A stretch of 64,000 nt of DNA, from contig NZ_CP073315.1 in the NCBI RefSeq assembly GCF_018140925.1, forward strand, positions 3,038,001 to 3,102,000. The letters are read 5' to 3'. Origin of the DNA: Psychrobacillus sp. INOP01. Its GTDB lineage: Bacteria > Bacillota > Bacilli > Bacillales_A > Planococcaceae. Positions 43,809 to 52,234 of this stretch are shown here, piece by piece; the first letter of the stretch is position 1, and each line of letters begins with the position of its first letter. Both the position numbers and the translations under genes were made by a program. The notes below the pieces were generated by a model. The model did not search any database, was not told the DNA's origin, and worked only from the letters and a program-made list of their open reading frames with translations.

Positions 43809-43895
43809 ATTCTACTAACTTTATGTGTAGTTCATTTCAATCGGAACGTTTATAATAGAAAGTACGAGGCGTTAACAGTGAAAGTAGGGGGAAAC

Positions 43896-44756
43896 ATGGC
43901 ATCGATTGATCAAGAACTTTATGAATACCTTATAGAAAATTCAAGTAATATTACGAGTCAATGGTTTGCAGCAAAAAGTGGTTTTAATGGCTCTTTTTAT
44001 TCCGATAATCCGAATCCAGATATAGATCAAGTTTTGATGGAACAACATGCTTTGACTATTAGGACTGTTGCTTATGCTTTTTTGGAGGAAGAGAATGGAT
44101 TTCAGGAGCAACTTCTATTGTGGGCAGAGACAGTAGCAAAAAGTAGAATTGAACATAATACACCGATTCATGATGTAATACAGGCTTTACATAAAACTCG
44201 TGAAACCATATGGCTGTATGTGGAGTACTTTGCAAATGACAACCTCGATGAATTGCTCAATACCCATATACTAAAATGGAGTCGCTTATTTAATACAGCA
44301 TTTGATCAGCTTATTCATAGCTTCTCATCAAGATATTATGAACTATCTAGCAAAAGATTGAATGCCCAACAATCTTTAATAAATGAATTGAGTATTCCCG
44401 TTATACCAATTTTGGATGGTGTTGGGGTATTACCGGTTATTGGGGATATTGATACGACTCGGGCAAGGTTATTATTGGAAAGTGTGCCCTATAAATGTGT
44501 AGAAGTTGGTATAGATAAACTTTTCATAGATATTTCGGCTGTTTCGGTTATGGATACAATGGTAGCAAATGAAATGTTTCATCTAATAGATGTACTTCAA
44601 TTGCTAGGCATCAAAACTTCTTTATCTGGTATTCGTCCGGAAGTGGCACAGACTTCCATCCAATTAGGAGTGGATTTTGGCAATATTTCTACTTTTAGTT
44701 CGTTAAAACAGGCACTGTTGAGGACGGGACTTTATAATCGTATCCCAGGTAAATAA
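43896..44756 (+). CDS. RsbR-type stressosome STAS protein
   Basis: Protein of 286 residues. Variable N-terminal helical sensor domain (about 1-165, non-haem globin type in this family) and a C-terminal STAS domain (about 170-275). IDISAVSVMDTMVANEMF contains the threonine equivalent to the phosphorylated T205 of RsbR. Such proteins build the cytoplasmic stressosome that gates the SigB cascade. RsbS, RsbT and RsbU genes are not adjacent, so this is an orphan paralogue (RsbRB/RC/RD or YtvA-like group). ATG 43896 has AGTAGGGGG upstream. Confidence 0.85.
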   Translation: MASIDQELYEYLIENSSNITSQWFAAKSGFNGSFYSDNPNPDIDQVLMEQHALTIRTVAYAFLEEENGFQEQLLLWAETVAKSRIEHNTPIHDVIQALHKTRETIWLYVEYFANDNLDELLNTHILKWSRLFNTAFDQLIHSFSSRYYELSSKRLNAQQSLINELSIPVIPILDGVGVLPVIGDIDTTRARLLLESVPYKCVEVGIDKLFIDISAVSVMDTMVANEMFHLIDVLQLLGIKTSLSGIRPEVAQTSIQLGVDFGNISTFSSLKQALLRTGLYNRIPGK

Positions 44757-44902
44757 TAGAAGAAAAAGAGGAAATTGAAGGTAAGAGCTAGTTGATTTTT
44801 GACTATTGTAGATTTTATATATAATAATTAGGCTTTCAAGCTGCTATACATATAGGGAAACGAGTATGGATAGGTACTTGTAAGATTGGAGAGTAGTATT
44901 TG

Positions 44903-46276
44903 ATGAAATCTGTTATATACCTGGTAGTTTTATTGGTGCTAGTTCTTTTGTTACCTGATATTTCCTATGCGCAAAATGGAATGGACGAGAAATCATCTGG
45001 GACGGATAGAGTGATAGTCGAGGTCCTTAATGAGGATGGGCAAGAAGAGATTGAAAGTTTAACGTGGGATGAGTTAGATAAGATGGAAGATGTTCAACAG
45101 GTTGAAGTGTTAGAACCAGATTATATTCGTTCCATTGGTGTTGTCCATACTAATATAGCGATGAATCCTACTTGGTCTGCAAAGCGAATTGGTGTTGAGC
45201 AGATGAAGGAGCAGTTAATATCAAAAAAAAATGATGTAATTGTGGCTATTATTGATACGGGAGTAGATAATACGCATCCTTTGCTAGCTGATAGAGTGAT
45301 AGAGGGATATGATTTTGTAGATAATGATAGAGATGCAATGGACAAGCATATGCACGGAACACATGTCGCAGGAATAATTACACAATCTACGCCGGAGCAT
45401 GTGAAAGTGCTCCCAATACGTTCTCTGGATGCAGATGGGAATGGGTACGATACGAACATTGCTAAAGGAATCCATTATGCAGTAGATAACGGAGCATCTA
45501 TTATTAATATGAGTTTAGCAGGAGAAAACTATAGCACATATTTGGCAAATGCCATTGAATATGCGATCCAGCATGATGTTCTCATAGTAGTTGCCTCAGG
45601 AAATAAAGGAATGGATACCGAAAAATTTTATCCTGCCTCTGAACAAAGAGTGATTGTCGTATCTGCGACAGATGAAAATGATCAGGTAACGGATTTTAGC
45701 AATACAGGAGCATCGATTGACATTGCAGCACCGGGTGTAAGCATTCTATCTAGCATCCCTGGAGGAAAATATGCCCTAATGGATGGCACATCAATGGCTG
45801 CCCCCCATATTAGTGCCGTTGCCTCCATGTTAAAATTAGATGATCCTACTAGAACCATTCAAGAAATCGAAGACTTGATCAAACAATATGCGGATGATAA
45901 AGGTGCGGCAAACTGGGATTCACTTTACGGAGAAGGTATTGTAAATGTCTCCTCTTACCAAAAGTATTCTATGATCCAGCAAAAACAGGCATCAGCTGAC
46001 TACATCTCACTACCAAAATATACAAACGTCCCACTTGATAAAAAATGGACCATCAACTTTAATCGTATTCTCACAAATACTAAAATCATCTCTGTCTTTA
46101 TGTACTCCGATGAAAAAGAAGTCCCAATTAATGTCTCCTTTACAAGAGGTACCGATAAATTAATGGTAACACCTAAAGCTAATTTTGAAGCAAATTCTCC
46201 CTATCTGCTCGACATACGAGTCGCTGGTGGTGATCGATATATGATGAATTTCGAAACAGCTTCAGTTGAAGAGTGA
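44903..46276 (+). CDS. Secreted subtilisin-like serine protease (S8), copy 1
   Basis: Extracellular protease of about 458 residues. A signal peptide (about 1-23, ending SYAQ) is followed by a short pro-region with DRVIVEV. The S8 domain has catalytic D118 (AIIDTGVD), H151 (HGTHVAG), oxyanion N234 and S297 (GTSMAAPH). The C-terminal 90 residues (VPLDKKWTINFN onwards) look like a Big_5/SbsA-type immunoglobulin domain. Paralogue of the gene at 53967, with the same layout. ATG 44903 has GGAGAG nine bases upstream. No S-layer or LPXTG anchor is seen, so it is probably released. Confidence 0.9.
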   Translation: MKSVIYLVVLLVLVLLLPDISYAQNGMDEKSSGTDRVIVEVLNEDGQEEIESLTWDELDKMEDVQQVEVLEPDYIRSIGVVHTNIAMNPTWSAKRIGVEQMKEQLISKKNDVIVAIIDTGVDNTHPLLADRVIEGYDFVDNDRDAMDKHMHGTHVAGIITQSTPEHVKVLPIRSLDADGNGYDTNIAKGIHYAVDNGASIINMSLAGENYSTYLANAIEYAIQHDVLIVVASGNKGMDTEKFYPASEQRVIVVSATDENDQVTDFSNTGASIDIAAPGVSILSSIPGGKYALMDGTSMAAPHISAVASMLKLDDPTRTIQEIEDLIKQYADDKGAANWDSLYGEGIVNVSSYQKYSMIQQKQASADYISLPKYTNVPLDKKWTINFNRILTNTKIISVFMYSDEKEVPINVSFTRGTDKLMVTPKANFEANSPYLLDIRVAGGDRYMMNFETASVEE

Positions 46277-46333
46277 TGGTTTAAGGAAATTGTATTAGTG
46301 AGTAGAATATGTAGAATAATGAAAAGTATTGGA

Positions 46334-46364
46334 AACCAATTGTGCATGGGGCAATTGGTTTTAT
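46334..46364 (+). terminator. Terminator of subtilase copy 1
   Basis: AACCAATTG/CAATTGGTT stem with TTTATTG following. Confidence 0.65.
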
Positions 46365-46420
46365 TGTGGTGTGGTAAATTGCAGTGTTAAATAAAGTTTA
46401 TTTAAATTTTGTACAAACAA

Positions 46421-46466
46421 AAAGAAACCATTTTGAACTAAGATTGATCAAAATGGTTTCTTTTTC
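46421..46466. terminator. Bidirectional terminator between subtilase and GNAT genes
   Basis: AAAGAAACCATTTTGA (46421-46436) pairs exactly with 46448-46463, with T-runs on both strands. Confidence 0.85.
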
Positions 46467-46480
46467 GGTGAATGCTTGTA

Positions 46481-46903
46481 TTATAAATCTTTTTTTAAAT
46501 AATAATGCTTGTAGTCTCGTCCTACATTGTCTAAACACCCATATACTTCATATCCATTTTTTTTATAAAAACCTAATGCTTGGAAGCTTAGTGTGTCTAC
46601 CTTTATGAAATTGCATTTTTTTTCTATAGCGATCTTCTCAAGTTCTAATAATAATTTTGTTCCAAATCCCGATTTTCGAATATCCTCATTAATCATAAAG
46701 GTATGAATTTCTAACCAATTCCAGCACACTTCGGCGAGTATTCCGCCACGTGTAATCCCATTTTCGTCCTTAAGATACAAACAGACTTCTTCATATCTGC
46801 CTCTTAAATCTACTGGAAAATGTTTCAGGTTAAACTTATAAAGCTCATCATCAATATATTGTTTATCATTTTTATTTAATTCATTAGTAATGCGCAAATT
46901 CAT
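46481..46903 (-). CDS. GNAT family N-acetyltransferase
   Basis: Acetyltransferase of 140 residues. The acetyl-CoA site is in IRKSGFGTKLLLELEKIA (R/Q-x-x-G-x-G/A motif region), and a GFYKKNGYEVYG motif lies near the C-terminus. The acceptor is unknown. AAAGGAG lies upstream of the ATG. First of several small minus-strand genes between 46.5 and 49.2 kb. Confidence 0.85.
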   Translation of the reverse strand: MNLRITNELNKNDKQYIDDELYKFNLKHFPVDLRGRYEEVCLYLKDENGITRGGILAEVCWNWLEIHTFMINEDIRKSGFGTKLLLELEKIAIEKKCNFIKVDTLSFQALGFYKKNGYEVYGCLDNVGRDYKHYYLKKDL

Positions 46904-46949
46904 CGTTGATTTCTCCTTTTGCTTTGTTTTAAATTACAAAAAATGTAAA

Positions 46950-47516
46950 TTATTTTCCGGGAAATTCATTTTGAAGCAAACCATAGATTATCATATCTTT
47001 ACATTCTCCCGTAACACTATGACATTCAAACTGTCTTAAACAGCCTTCTTCCTTAAAGTTGAATTTTGTCAATAATTTCTTTGAGGCTATGTTTTCATCT
47101 GTGACGATTGCCTGGATTCTTACTAAGCCTAACTGATTAAATCCTATTGATAATACTTCATGTATTGCTTCAGACATAATACCACGACACCAATATTCTT
47201 CAGATAATTCATAACCTGTTTCAGCTCGTTTGCCTGCAAACTCACTTAAGAAAATCGTGCCAATAACTTCATCTGTTACTTTGTCAGCAATGGCAAAACG
47301 AATAATCCAACCTTCTTCAAAACCTTTGTTCCAAGCATTGATTACTTCATAACTTCTTTCTAAAGTTCCTGGTCCGTTCCAATCTAGGTGACGATATACA
47401 TTTTCATTTGAATAATAGTTGTATAAACTAAGAGCATCCTTCAACTGCAACTTTCTAAGTATAATGTTTTTAGTTTGTACTGTCGGAAACGTTCCTAATA
47501 ATTTCGAAAAGTTCAT
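46950..47516 (-). CDS. GNAT family N-acetyltransferase, RimJ/RimL type
   Basis: Acetyltransferase of 188 residues resembling RimL/YdaF-type enzymes: TKNIILRKLQLKDALSLYNY start, GYELSEEYWCRGIMSEAI acetyl-CoA loop and NIASKKLLTKFNFKEEG near the end. Probable acceptor is a ribosomal protein or small amine, not determinable here. GAGGGG ribosome binding site. Confidence 0.88.
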   Translation of the reverse strand: MNFSKLLGTFPTVQTKNIILRKLQLKDALSLYNYYSNENVYRHLDWNGPGTLERSYEVINAWNKGFEEGWIIRFAIADKVTDEVIGTIFLSEFAGKRAETGYELSEEYWCRGIMSEAIHEVLSIGFNQLGLVRIQAIVTDENIASKKLLTKFNFKEEGCLRQFECHSVTGECKDMIIYGLLQNEFPGK

Positions 47517-47724
47517 TTTTTTCCCCTCTATCTCTTGTATGATTTAGAATACCTGTGACATTGTGGAATAATTTTTCTATATCGGGTATAGCCATCCCTC
47601 ATTTTTCTAAAAGAATAATATGAGTAGTAGTATTCAAAAACTATTAGCTGCTTCATAAGTGGTGATTAGATTATATCCTACCAACATTCACTGGTAATAC
47701 CTCATTCTTATTTCATAAAAGAAA

Positions 47725-47758
47725 ATAAGCCAATGTAGTAAAAACTACATTGGCTTAT
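47725..47758 (-). terminator. Terminator of the CD3324-type gene
   Basis: ATAAGCCAATGTAGT/ACTACATTGGCTTAT, a perfect 15-bp stem with a four-base loop, just behind the stop at 47761. Confidence 0.7.
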
Positions 47759-47760
47759 AT

Positions 47761-48045
47761 TCAAATATTTGTCCTTTTTCTTTTTTCAATTAATATTATT
47801 CTTTGAATGCTCTTAGATGACAAAAAATATTTTTCGCCTAATGTAACCATATCTATCCCTGATAGATGATCGTAATAAATATTAGAATTTCTTAATTCCA
47901 ACTCTCTTCTTGTAGCAGTACTGGAGCCCCAACTCTTTTTATTTTCTTCTCTACGTGGAATATAAATGTATTCACCATCAACATATTTTTGTATTAACTG
48001 TACCAACTCAGCTGGTAGTATATTTTTTGCTTTTTTATAGCTCAT
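47761..48045 (-). CDS. CD3324 family small DNA-binding-like protein
   Basis: Protein of 94 residues. The N-terminal part ILPAELVQLIQKYVDGEYIY and the following IPRREENKKSWGSSTATR are the signature of the conserved CD3324 group, which resembles the Mor/C-type helix-turn-helix (SGIDMVTLGEKYFLSSKSIQ). Function unknown; a small regulator is likely. TTTAGGAGTG precedes the ATG, and a large inverted repeat lies just upstream. Confidence 0.75.
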   Translation of the reverse strand: MSYKKAKNILPAELVQLIQKYVDGEYIYIPRREENKKSWGSSTATRRELELRNSNIYYDHLSGIDMVTLGEKYFLSSKSIQRIILIEKRKRTNI

Positions 48046-48080
48046 TTTTGCACTCCTAAATGTTTAGTTTTCTTTTAGGA

Positions 48081-48122
48081 ATAGCAAAGGCTATATTTTT
48101 CTTATGCAATAGCCTTTGCTAT
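48081..48122. repeat. Perfect 14-bp inverted repeat upstream of the CD3324-type gene
   Basis: ATAGCAAAGGCTAT (48081-48094) and ATAGCCTTTGCTAT (48109-48122) around a 14-base spacer. No T-run on either side, so not a clear terminator. It is in the promoter region of the minus-strand gene starting at 48045 and behind the NUDIX gene. Confidence 0.7.
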
Positions 48123-48266
48123 GCAAATATAGTATTCTTTCTCAAAAAATCAATCCTCCTTGCATTTTAGATTATTTATTTTCCTATATGTCCGTTTCAA
48201 AAATTTATTACTTTAGGACAGGAGGGGATGCTATAGCTACTTTTTTGGAGAGTGAACTTCGTTATA

Positions 48267-48728
48267 CTATTTTACAACTGGAAGGGTTACCTTGTTTACC
48301 CAATCCTTAATGAATCGTTCTTGATGCGAGTTCAAATGAGGTAGGTTATTACGGGAAAAGAATCGATGTTCGTGACTTTCTTCCGTTTTATGTAGTAACT
48401 CTCCTGAAAAACAACTGGAATGGAATATAATCTGGACGCTGAAAATCTTATCTCCATTCTGATATTCTGCAAATCCTTCTTCACCTGAATAAAGACCAAA
48501 CAACTGTAATTGTTCAACTATTAATCCTGTTTCCTCAAATGTCTCACGTACAGCAGTTTCAAGAAACGTTTCTCCAGGCTCCATAACCCCACCTGGAATA
48601 CCCCAAATATCCTGATCTGTCCGATGTTGTAGTAAAATCTGATTCTCATGTTCAATAATAATGCCACAGCCTACAGTCATTAGCATTTCATTTCCAATTA
48701 ACTTACGTATTGTTTGTATGTAACTCAT
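48267..48728 (-). CDS. NUDIX hydrolase
   Basis: Nudix protein of about 153 residues with the box GVMEPGETFLETAVRETFEE followed by TGL, fitting G-x5-E-x7-REUxEExGU. Hydrolyses a nucleoside diphosphate linked to another moiety; substrate unknown. The internal ATG at 48728 (GGAGG five bases upstream) is preferred over 48740. It lies 18 bases behind fosB and is probably cotranscribed with it. Confidence 0.88.
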   Translation of the reverse strand: MSYIQTIRKLIGNEMLMTVGCGIIIEHENQILLQHRTDQDIWGIPGGVMEPGETFLETAVRETFEETGLIVEQLQLFGLYSGEEGFAEYQNGDKIFSVQIIFHSSCFSGELLHKTEESHEHRFFSRNNLPHLNSHQERFIKDWVNKVTLPVVK

Positions 48729-48745
48729 TATTTCCTCCATAATCT

Positions 48746-49168
48746 TTAATCAAAAAATTCCATATGCTTTAAGTCTTGTTTATAGTAATCTAACCTATCT
48801 TGTAAAGTACCTGTATGAAACTCAAATTTATGACCATCTGGATCAGTAAAGTAAATAGATTTCTTATCTCTTTCATCCCTTAGACGACTGGGTAATATAT
48901 TTACATTTAATCCTTTTAGTTTGTCAAAAATTTCATCAAATTCTGTTTCTTCAATTGAAAAAGCAATATGTGTGTATGACTGGCTTATTTCATCACGGGG
49001 TATGTCATTCTCTACATTAAGAGCAAGCCACATACCATTTAAATCAAAGTAGGCAGTGCTTCTACCTTTTACTAGCAACTTAGCGTCAAATACTTTTTGA
49101 TAGAAATCAATAGAATTTTCCAAATCAGAAACTGAAAATAGAAAGTGGTTTAGACCTTTTACCGACAT
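48746..49168 (-). CDS. fosB: Metallothiol transferase FosB (fosfomycin resistance)
   Basis: Glyoxalase-fold enzyme of 140 residues that adds bacillithiol or cysteine to fosfomycin. Metal ligands at H8 (GLNHFLFSV), H67 (SYTHIAF) and E116 (DPDGHKFEFHTGTLQDRL). Strong resemblance to Bacillus FosB over the whole length. Chromosomal FosB is common in Bacillales. An inverted repeat lies about 30-55 bases upstream of the start. Confidence 0.92.
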   Translation of the reverse strand: MSVKGLNHFLFSVSDLENSIDFYQKVFDAKLLVKGRSTAYFDLNGMWLALNVENDIPRDEISQSYTHIAFSIEETEFDEIFDKLKGLNVNILPSRLRDERDKKSIYFTDPDGHKFEFHTGTLQDRLDYYKQDLKHMEFFD

Positions 49169-49197
49169 CTTAATCGCCCCTAAGTTTGAATATATAA

Positions 49198-49224
49198 TTT
49201 TACTAAAACGTTGCTTTAGTAAAA
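49198..49224. promoter_or_regulatory. Inverted repeat in the fosB promoter region
   Basis: TTTTACTAAA-N7-TTTAGTAAAA, perfect 10-bp arms, 30 bases upstream of fosB. Could be an operator or an RNA hairpin in the leader. Confidence 0.5.
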
Positions 49225-49292
49225 TAAGTTCGACAAATAAAGCGTTAATCCTTCTTTAATTACGTTCTTCGTTAGTTCAATAGCGTTTACCA

Positions 49293-49455
49293 TTATGTGG
49301 TTGAGTGGATTTATGTGACGACCACCATTTTATGTGTTGGTTATGGGAGTTTAAGTGGTAGATAAAAGAGGTTATGTGTTGGTTGAGGAGGTTTATCTGG
49401 TAGCCGTCATTTTTATGTGTTGGTTATAGGAGTTTATGTGGTAGCCAAGGGTTTT
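49293..49455 (+). repeat. TTATGTGGT 21-bp-period array, site 2
   Basis: Eight copies with ATGTG-type anchors at 49295, 49313, 49332, 49353, 49374, 49395, 49415 and 49436 (steps 18-21). Units such as TTATGTGTTGGTTATGGGAGT recur nearly intact. Lies in the 400-bp gap between divergent fosB and the acyltransferase; nothing else coding is seen there. Confidence 0.8.
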
Positions 49456-49568
49456 TATTATTAAGATAAAATCATTATTCCCCAATAATACTTTGACTTC
49501 AAACTTTCTTTGACTTTCACACCTAATTAATTTACCATTTATATAGTACTATTTTTAAGGAGTCATCT

Positions 49569-50603
49569 ATGATAAAAGAATGGAATTTTTTACGTGCTGT
49601 TACATGTTTGTGTATTGTTTTCTTACATAGTACAACGCAGACGGCATCAATCGTTTCGTATCCAGAAATCGAGTATTATCACTTGTTTCGAATTCTCCTA
49701 TGCTATGCAACTCCAACATTCATCGTTCTGTCCGTTATTATATTAGCAAATCGTTATCCAGACAGATTGCCTAACAACTTCTGGGGAAGCCGACTTAAGT
49801 TTATTTTTTTACCATTTATTGCGTTCGCAATTATAGACGCATTATTTGCGTATTACACATACTCGAGTACTAATCTTGTGGATAAAATCCTTCGGAATAT
49901 AGTGACTGGTTCCTTTGAAGGATGGTTTATCCTTGTAATATTTCAGTTTTATTTTTTACATCATCTTGTTACAAAATACAAAATATCTATGGCTTGGTTA
50001 ATCCCAATAAGTATTTTAAGTATGCTGTGGTACTTAAATTGGATGAATAATAATCCAGATATATTCCCAGATTTTAACTACATGCTGAAATTACCGTTTA
50101 TCGCTTGGTTTGGTTATTTTGCATTTGGTTTTGTAGTTGGAAAGTATTATACAATTATTTCTGAAAAGTTATATAAGCATAGGTGGGCAACCTTATTATA
50201 CGTAGCTGTTGCTTTCTCGTTTATTTTTCTTTCCTATGAAGCAGGAAATACACTAGTCCATTCGCGTAGATTTGATCTGTTCCCATTTGTTATATCAGTA
50301 ACCTGTGCGATGCTCGCCTGGGGTCAAGCTATTCCTAGTTTTAAAGTACTGACATTGCTAAATAACTATGCGTTTGGAATTTACCTAGTACATTGGCCAG
50401 TTCAGATGTTTTTAGCTCCAATTACGGCAAATTATTTCCAACAAACAAGTACAAGAGTTCTGGCTTTGTTCTTTATTTCTTTACTACTTAGTATCATTAT
50501 TATCAAACTTATCTCGCTACTTCCTTTTGGACAGTATATTGTGGGGAAAACAAAGAAAAAAACACAAAAAGCAGCCATCAAATTGGAACCGATTACACAA
50601 TAA
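49569..50603 (+). CDS. Acyltransferase family (acyltransferase 3) membrane protein
   Basis: Membrane protein of 344 residues with about 10 segments. The N-terminus EWNFLRAVTCLCIVFLHSTT has the conserved arginine and histidine of acyltransferase-3 proteins, and the later AFGIYLVHWPVQMF motif is typical of the family. Members O-acylate cell-surface sugars or peptidoglycan-linked polymers. TAAGGAG ribosome binding site. Followed by a GT2 glycosyltransferase and GtrA-like protein, suggesting surface-glycan decoration. Confidence 0.85.
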   Translation: MIKEWNFLRAVTCLCIVFLHSTTQTASIVSYPEIEYYHLFRILLCYATPTFIVLSVIILANRYPDRLPNNFWGSRLKFIFLPFIAFAIIDALFAYYTYSSTNLVDKILRNIVTGSFEGWFILVIFQFYFLHHLVTKYKISMAWLIPISILSMLWYLNWMNNNPDIFPDFNYMLKLPFIAWFGYFAFGFVVGKYYTIISEKLYKHRWATLLYVAVAFSFIFLSYEAGNTLVHSRRFDLFPFVISVTCAMLAWGQAIPSFKVLTLLNNYAFGIYLVHWPVQMFLAPITANYFQQTSTRVLALFFISLLLSIIIIKLISLLPFGQYIVGKTKKKTQKAAIKLEPITQ

Positions 50604-50609
50604 AAAATG

Positions 50610-50641
50610 CTCTGCACTTAAAATTAGTGCAGAGTTTTTTT
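50610..50641 (+). terminator. Terminator of the acyltransferase gene
   Basis: CTCTGCACT/AGTGCAGAG stem with seven T. Confidence 0.9.
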
Positions 50642-50741
50642 GTTAAAATGACAATGAATTATTTATTTTAAAGTGAGATACCAATTAAATTTAAGTGCCA
50701 TAACTGCCAGCAGGCGGTATAATGTTCACTAGGTGATAAAT

Positions 50742-51695
50742 ATGAAAACAATCTCAATCTTAATACCAGCATATAATGAGGAGCAAGTACTACATACGTT
50801 GATCAATCGTTTAGATGCAGTTACAAGCGAACTGCCGCATTATCAATTTGAGTATTTATTTGTCAATGATGGAAGTACGGATAATACACTTTTTTTGTTA
50901 AAACAATTGGTGGAACATAGAACCGATGTATCATATGTGAATCTTTCACGGAATTTCGGAAAAGAAGTGGCAATGCTTGCTGGGTTTGACCACACTAAAG
51001 GACAAGCGGTTATCATTATTGATGCAGACCTACAAGACCCTCCAGAACTCATCCCTGAAATGATTGGGTATTGGGAGCAAGGCTATGATGATGTGTTTGC
51101 GAAGCGTCGCAGTAGAGCGGGGGAATCTTGGTTTAAAAAATGGTCATCCTCAAGGTATTATAAAATATTGGAATCTCTTTCGAATATTCCGGTACAGCGG
51201 GACACAGGCGATTTTCGTTTATTGGATCGTCGTTGTATTGATGCATTGCAACAGTTACGTGAAGGACAGCGATACACAAAAGGAATGTATAGCTGGATTG
51301 GCTTTAACAAAAAGGAAATTCTGTTTGACCGTGATCCACGTGCAGCAGGGGAAACTAAGTGGAATTATGGAAAACTATTTAATTTGGCTATCGATGGAAT
51401 TACATCTTCTACGATTGCGCCACTTCGGTTCTCCTCTCTATTTGGTGTAATAATTTCTGTGGTTGCCTTTTTCTTTATGATTTTCGTCGTTATTCGGGCA
51501 TTATTATTCGGTGATCCAGTACCTGGTTATCCATCCCTTATGGCAGTAATTCTATTTTTAGGTGGTATTCAGCTTTTATCATTAGGGATTATTGGAGAAT
51601 ATTTAGGGAAGGTTTTCTATGAGACGAAAGGACGACCGGTGTATTTTGTAGAAGAATATGTTTCCACTATAAAAAAAGATGATTCGGCTGAATAA
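50742..51695 (+). CDS. GT2 family glycosyltransferase (GtrB/CsbB type)
   Basis: Bactoprenol glucosyltransferase-like protein of 317 residues. Nucleotide-sugar region SILIPAYNEEQVLH, FVNDGSTDNT and DXD motif IIDADLQDPPELIPE, then acceptor motif QRDTGDFRLLDRR. Two C-terminal membrane segments (about 230-300). Transfers a sugar from a nucleotide donor to undecaprenyl phosphate for use outside the cell. ATG 50742 has AGGTGA upstream. The converging GtrA-like gene would flip the lipid-linked sugar. Confidence 0.9.
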   Translation: MKTISILIPAYNEEQVLHTLINRLDAVTSELPHYQFEYLFVNDGSTDNTLFLLKQLVEHRTDVSYVNLSRNFGKEVAMLAGFDHTKGQAVIIIDADLQDPPELIPEMIGYWEQGYDDVFAKRRSRAGESWFKKWSSSRYYKILESLSNIPVQRDTGDFRLLDRRCIDALQQLREGQRYTKGMYSWIGFNKKEILFDRDPRAAGETKWNYGKLFNLAIDGITSSTIAPLRFSSLFGVIISVVAFFFMIFVVIRALLFGDPVPGYPSLMAVILFLGGIQLLSLGIIGEYLGKVFYETKGRPVYFVEEYVSTIKKDDSAE

Positions 51696-51712
51696 GCTTG
51701 AATCATCTTTTT
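51675..51712. terminator. Bidirectional terminator between GT2 and GtrA genes
   Basis: AAAGATGATTC (ending at 51685) pairs with GAATCATCTTT (51700-51710). It overlaps the end of the GT2 gene; A- and T-runs flank both sides. Confidence 0.75.
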
Positions 51713-52068
51713 AATATTTTTCTGGATAACAAAAACGTAAATGGGATCGTAACTACAGAAGCAATAAGGGCCCCAATTCGATCATCCACTCCGAAATATG
51801 TAGAAAGTATATATAATACGGTTGTCGAAATGATTATTTGGACGACATATGTCAAAGGAAATTGAAAGAATTTTCGCCATGTTGGCTTTATATTATAGGT
51901 AAAATAGGAATTCAAATAAAATGATCCTATCATACTTATGACAAAAGCTATCCAGTGGGACGGCAAAAAGTGCCAGTCTATTACCTGAGAAAATAGTAAA
52001 TACCAACCATAATAATGGAGGGTATTTAAAACGCCGACAATTATAAATTTCGTTAACTCATTGCGCAT
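51703..52068 (-). CDS. GtrA-like family membrane protein
   Basis: Membrane protein of about 121 residues with four hydrophobic segments and the GtrA N-terminus FIIVGVLNTLHYYGWYLLF. Implicated in flipping undecaprenyl-linked sugars, matching the convergent GT2 gene. ATG 52068 has GGGAGG seven bases upstream, better than the ATG at 52083. Confidence 0.85.
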   Translation of the reverse strand: MRNELTKFIIVGVLNTLHYYGWYLLFSQVIDWHFLPSHWIAFVISMIGSFYLNSYFTYNIKPTWRKFFQFPLTYVVQIIISTTVLYILSTYFGVDDRIGALIASVVTIPFTFLLSRKILKR

Positions 52069-52234
52069 TTCAAAACCTCCCATAAAGTTTATTGTACCTC
52101 AAAATATATTTTGTAGTAAACTAAGCCATTAAAAAAAGGGTCTTGTACCTAGCGAATTATAGTTATAATGTAACTATTATTCGCTAGTATTCGACAGTAC
52201 ACTTAAGGAAGTACATAAAGAAATGGGGGAAACG

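Noticed and set aside
46384-46608. A 74-codon + strand frame
   Set aside because: Overlaps the bidirectional terminator and the GNAT gene on the other strand; cysteine-rich, low-complexity composition.
48116-48310. A 64-codon + strand frame
   Set aside because: Runs over the inverted repeat and into the NUDIX 3' end, with no start signal.
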